From Saccharibacter sp. EH611 (GTDB lineage: Bacteria; Pseudomonadota; Alphaproteobacteria; Acetobacterales; Acetobacteraceae), in contig NZ_WVHP01000018.1 in the NCBI RefSeq assembly GCF_009834765.1, positions 1 to 64,000 of the forward strand: a stretch of 64,000 bases of DNA, read 5' to 3'. The position numbers and the translations under genes are program-made. Under the pieces are notes generated by a model. The model saw only the letters and a list, made by a program, of their open reading frames with translations, ran no database searches and was not told where the DNA came from. Shown one piece after another: positions 63,345 through 64,000 of the stretch. The stretch's first letter is position 1, and every line of letters starts with the position of its first letter.

Positions 63345-64000
63345 ATGACCGGCTTATCATCCATTCCTTTAGCCTCTCGCCCAGCGCGCGTGCGTGATCA
63401 TTTTGACCGCCTCTCTATCGACGGAATGATCATTACGCGTGGCGATCAGTATCTTGGGGAATATGTCGCCCCTCATTCGGAGCGCTTGGCATGGGTAAGT
63501 GGCTTTACAGGAAGTGCGGGGCTTGCCATCGTACTCCGCGAGAAAGCCTGCGTCTTCTCTGATGGACGTTATACCGTGCAAATGGATGAGCAAATTGATC
63601 ATGCCTTATGGGATCGCCAACATATTCTACACGAGCCACCACACGCTTGGCTTGCCCAACATGCTCATGGACTGCGTATTGGCTATGACCCTCATCTAAC
63701 AAGCGAGCAGGAGTTATCCTCTTGGCAGGTCGAGAACGTCACTCTCGTGCCTGTCACGTCCAATCCCGTTGATGCTGCCTGGACAGATCAGCCCGCTTCT
63801 CCTGCCGCACCAATTGAGCCTCATCCATTGAGCTACGCTGGAGAAACAAGCGTTGATAAACGCACACGACTTGCAGAGGAGCTCCGTAAACAGCATCAAA
63901 AAGCAATGGTGATTGCTGACTGCACATCCCTTGCATGGCTGTTGAATTTACGTGGGTCTGACATCGCCATGACTCCCGTCGCTCATGGTTACGGCTTGCT
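63345..64000 (+). CDS. Aminopeptidase P family protein (3' end outside window)
   Basis: 218 residues visible, starting MTGLSSIPLASRPARV. The creatinase/prolidase N-terminal domain is recognisable: the opening VRDHFDRLSIDGMIITRGDQY, the WVSGFTGSAGLAIVL stretch, then VFSDGRYTVQMDEQI, and LAWLLNLRGSDI, as in long (about 600-residue) Xaa-Pro aminopeptidases. The metal-binding catalytic domain lies beyond the window. It removes N-terminal residues before proline. Confidence 0.88.
   Translation, partial: MTGLSSIPLASRPARVRDHFDRLSIDGMIITRGDQYLGEYVAPHSERLAWVSGFTGSAGLAIVLREKACVFSDGRYTVQMDEQIDHALWDRQHILHEPPHAWLAQHAHGLRIGYDPHLTSEQELSSWQVENVTLVPVTSNPVDAAWTDQPASPAAPIEPHPLSYAGETSVDKRTRLAEELRKQHQKAMVIADCTSLAWLLNLRGSDIAMTPVAHGYGL

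Overview
The window joins two kinds of DNA. Positions 1 to about 28,760 are the right-hand (late) part of a temperate podovirus prophage. Positions 28,761 to 64,000 are ordinary bacterial chromosome. The host genes (gatCAB, nrdR-nusB-thiL, a TAT-exported Gfo/Idh/MocA oxidoreductase resembling glucose-fructose oxidoreductase, a TrcR/DUF1013 regulator before purEK, cydDC, recQ) point to an alphaproteobacterium, most likely an acetic acid bacterium (Acetobacteraceae) of moderate GC. Genus level is a guess; the Bombella/Saccharibacter/Neokomagataea group would fit.

Prophage, all on the plus strand except one gene: a tail fibre gene cut by the window edge and built from exact 528-bp repeats, with a chaperone-like partner; a coiled-coil membrane protein; a truncated Dam-type methylase; small and large terminase with a tiny membrane protein between them; an AT-rich membrane-protein gene in reverse orientation (moron candidate); then portal, scaffold, capsid, capsid cement, tail tube A, a second AT-rich beta-helix tail spike with its own chaperone-like partner, tail tube B, a second moron candidate, four ejection (internal virion) proteins of which one carries a lytic transglycosylase domain and one a nuclease-like C-terminal domain, and a lysis block (XhlA-like protein, peptidoglycan hydrolase, holin-like protein, overlapping spanin pair). 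The virion module resembles Bordetella phage BPP-1 (Bbp16 to Bbp20 types) with T7-like tail and core proteins. A 14-base motif, TAGAACTTATAAAC, sits in five of the gaps that precede gene blocks and is probably the late promoter. The prophage ends at the 3' end of a tRNA-Ser(GCT) gene, a classic integration point; integrase, immunity and replication genes must lie left of the window.

Chromosome: tRNA-Ser; gatC-gatA-gatB; ruvX; a periplasmic oxidoreductase; a VOC protein; a glycosyltransferase; glucokinase; an SDR; an acyltransferase-like protein; the nrdR-nusB-thiL operon; a PCuAC-like protein lacking the usual copper ligands; recQ; an OmpA-like lipoprotein; cydD-cydC; an Uup-type ABC-F ATPase; a superinfection-immunity-like membrane protein whose SHOCT tail is cut off by a 20-bp tandem duplication; another Gfo/Idh/MocA oxidoreductase; secD-secF; mscL with a small lipoprotein; rpmE; an hsp20 gene; the trcR-like gene with purE-purK; two tandem RadC-like genes with reciprocal decay; a UvrD/PcrA helicase; prmA; and the start of an aminopeptidase P gene.

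The points most worth following are the reciprocally degenerate RadC pair, the repeated late-promoter motif, the moron genes, the nuclease-like domain of an ejection protein, the repeat-built tail fibre, and the duplication-truncated immunity-like gene.
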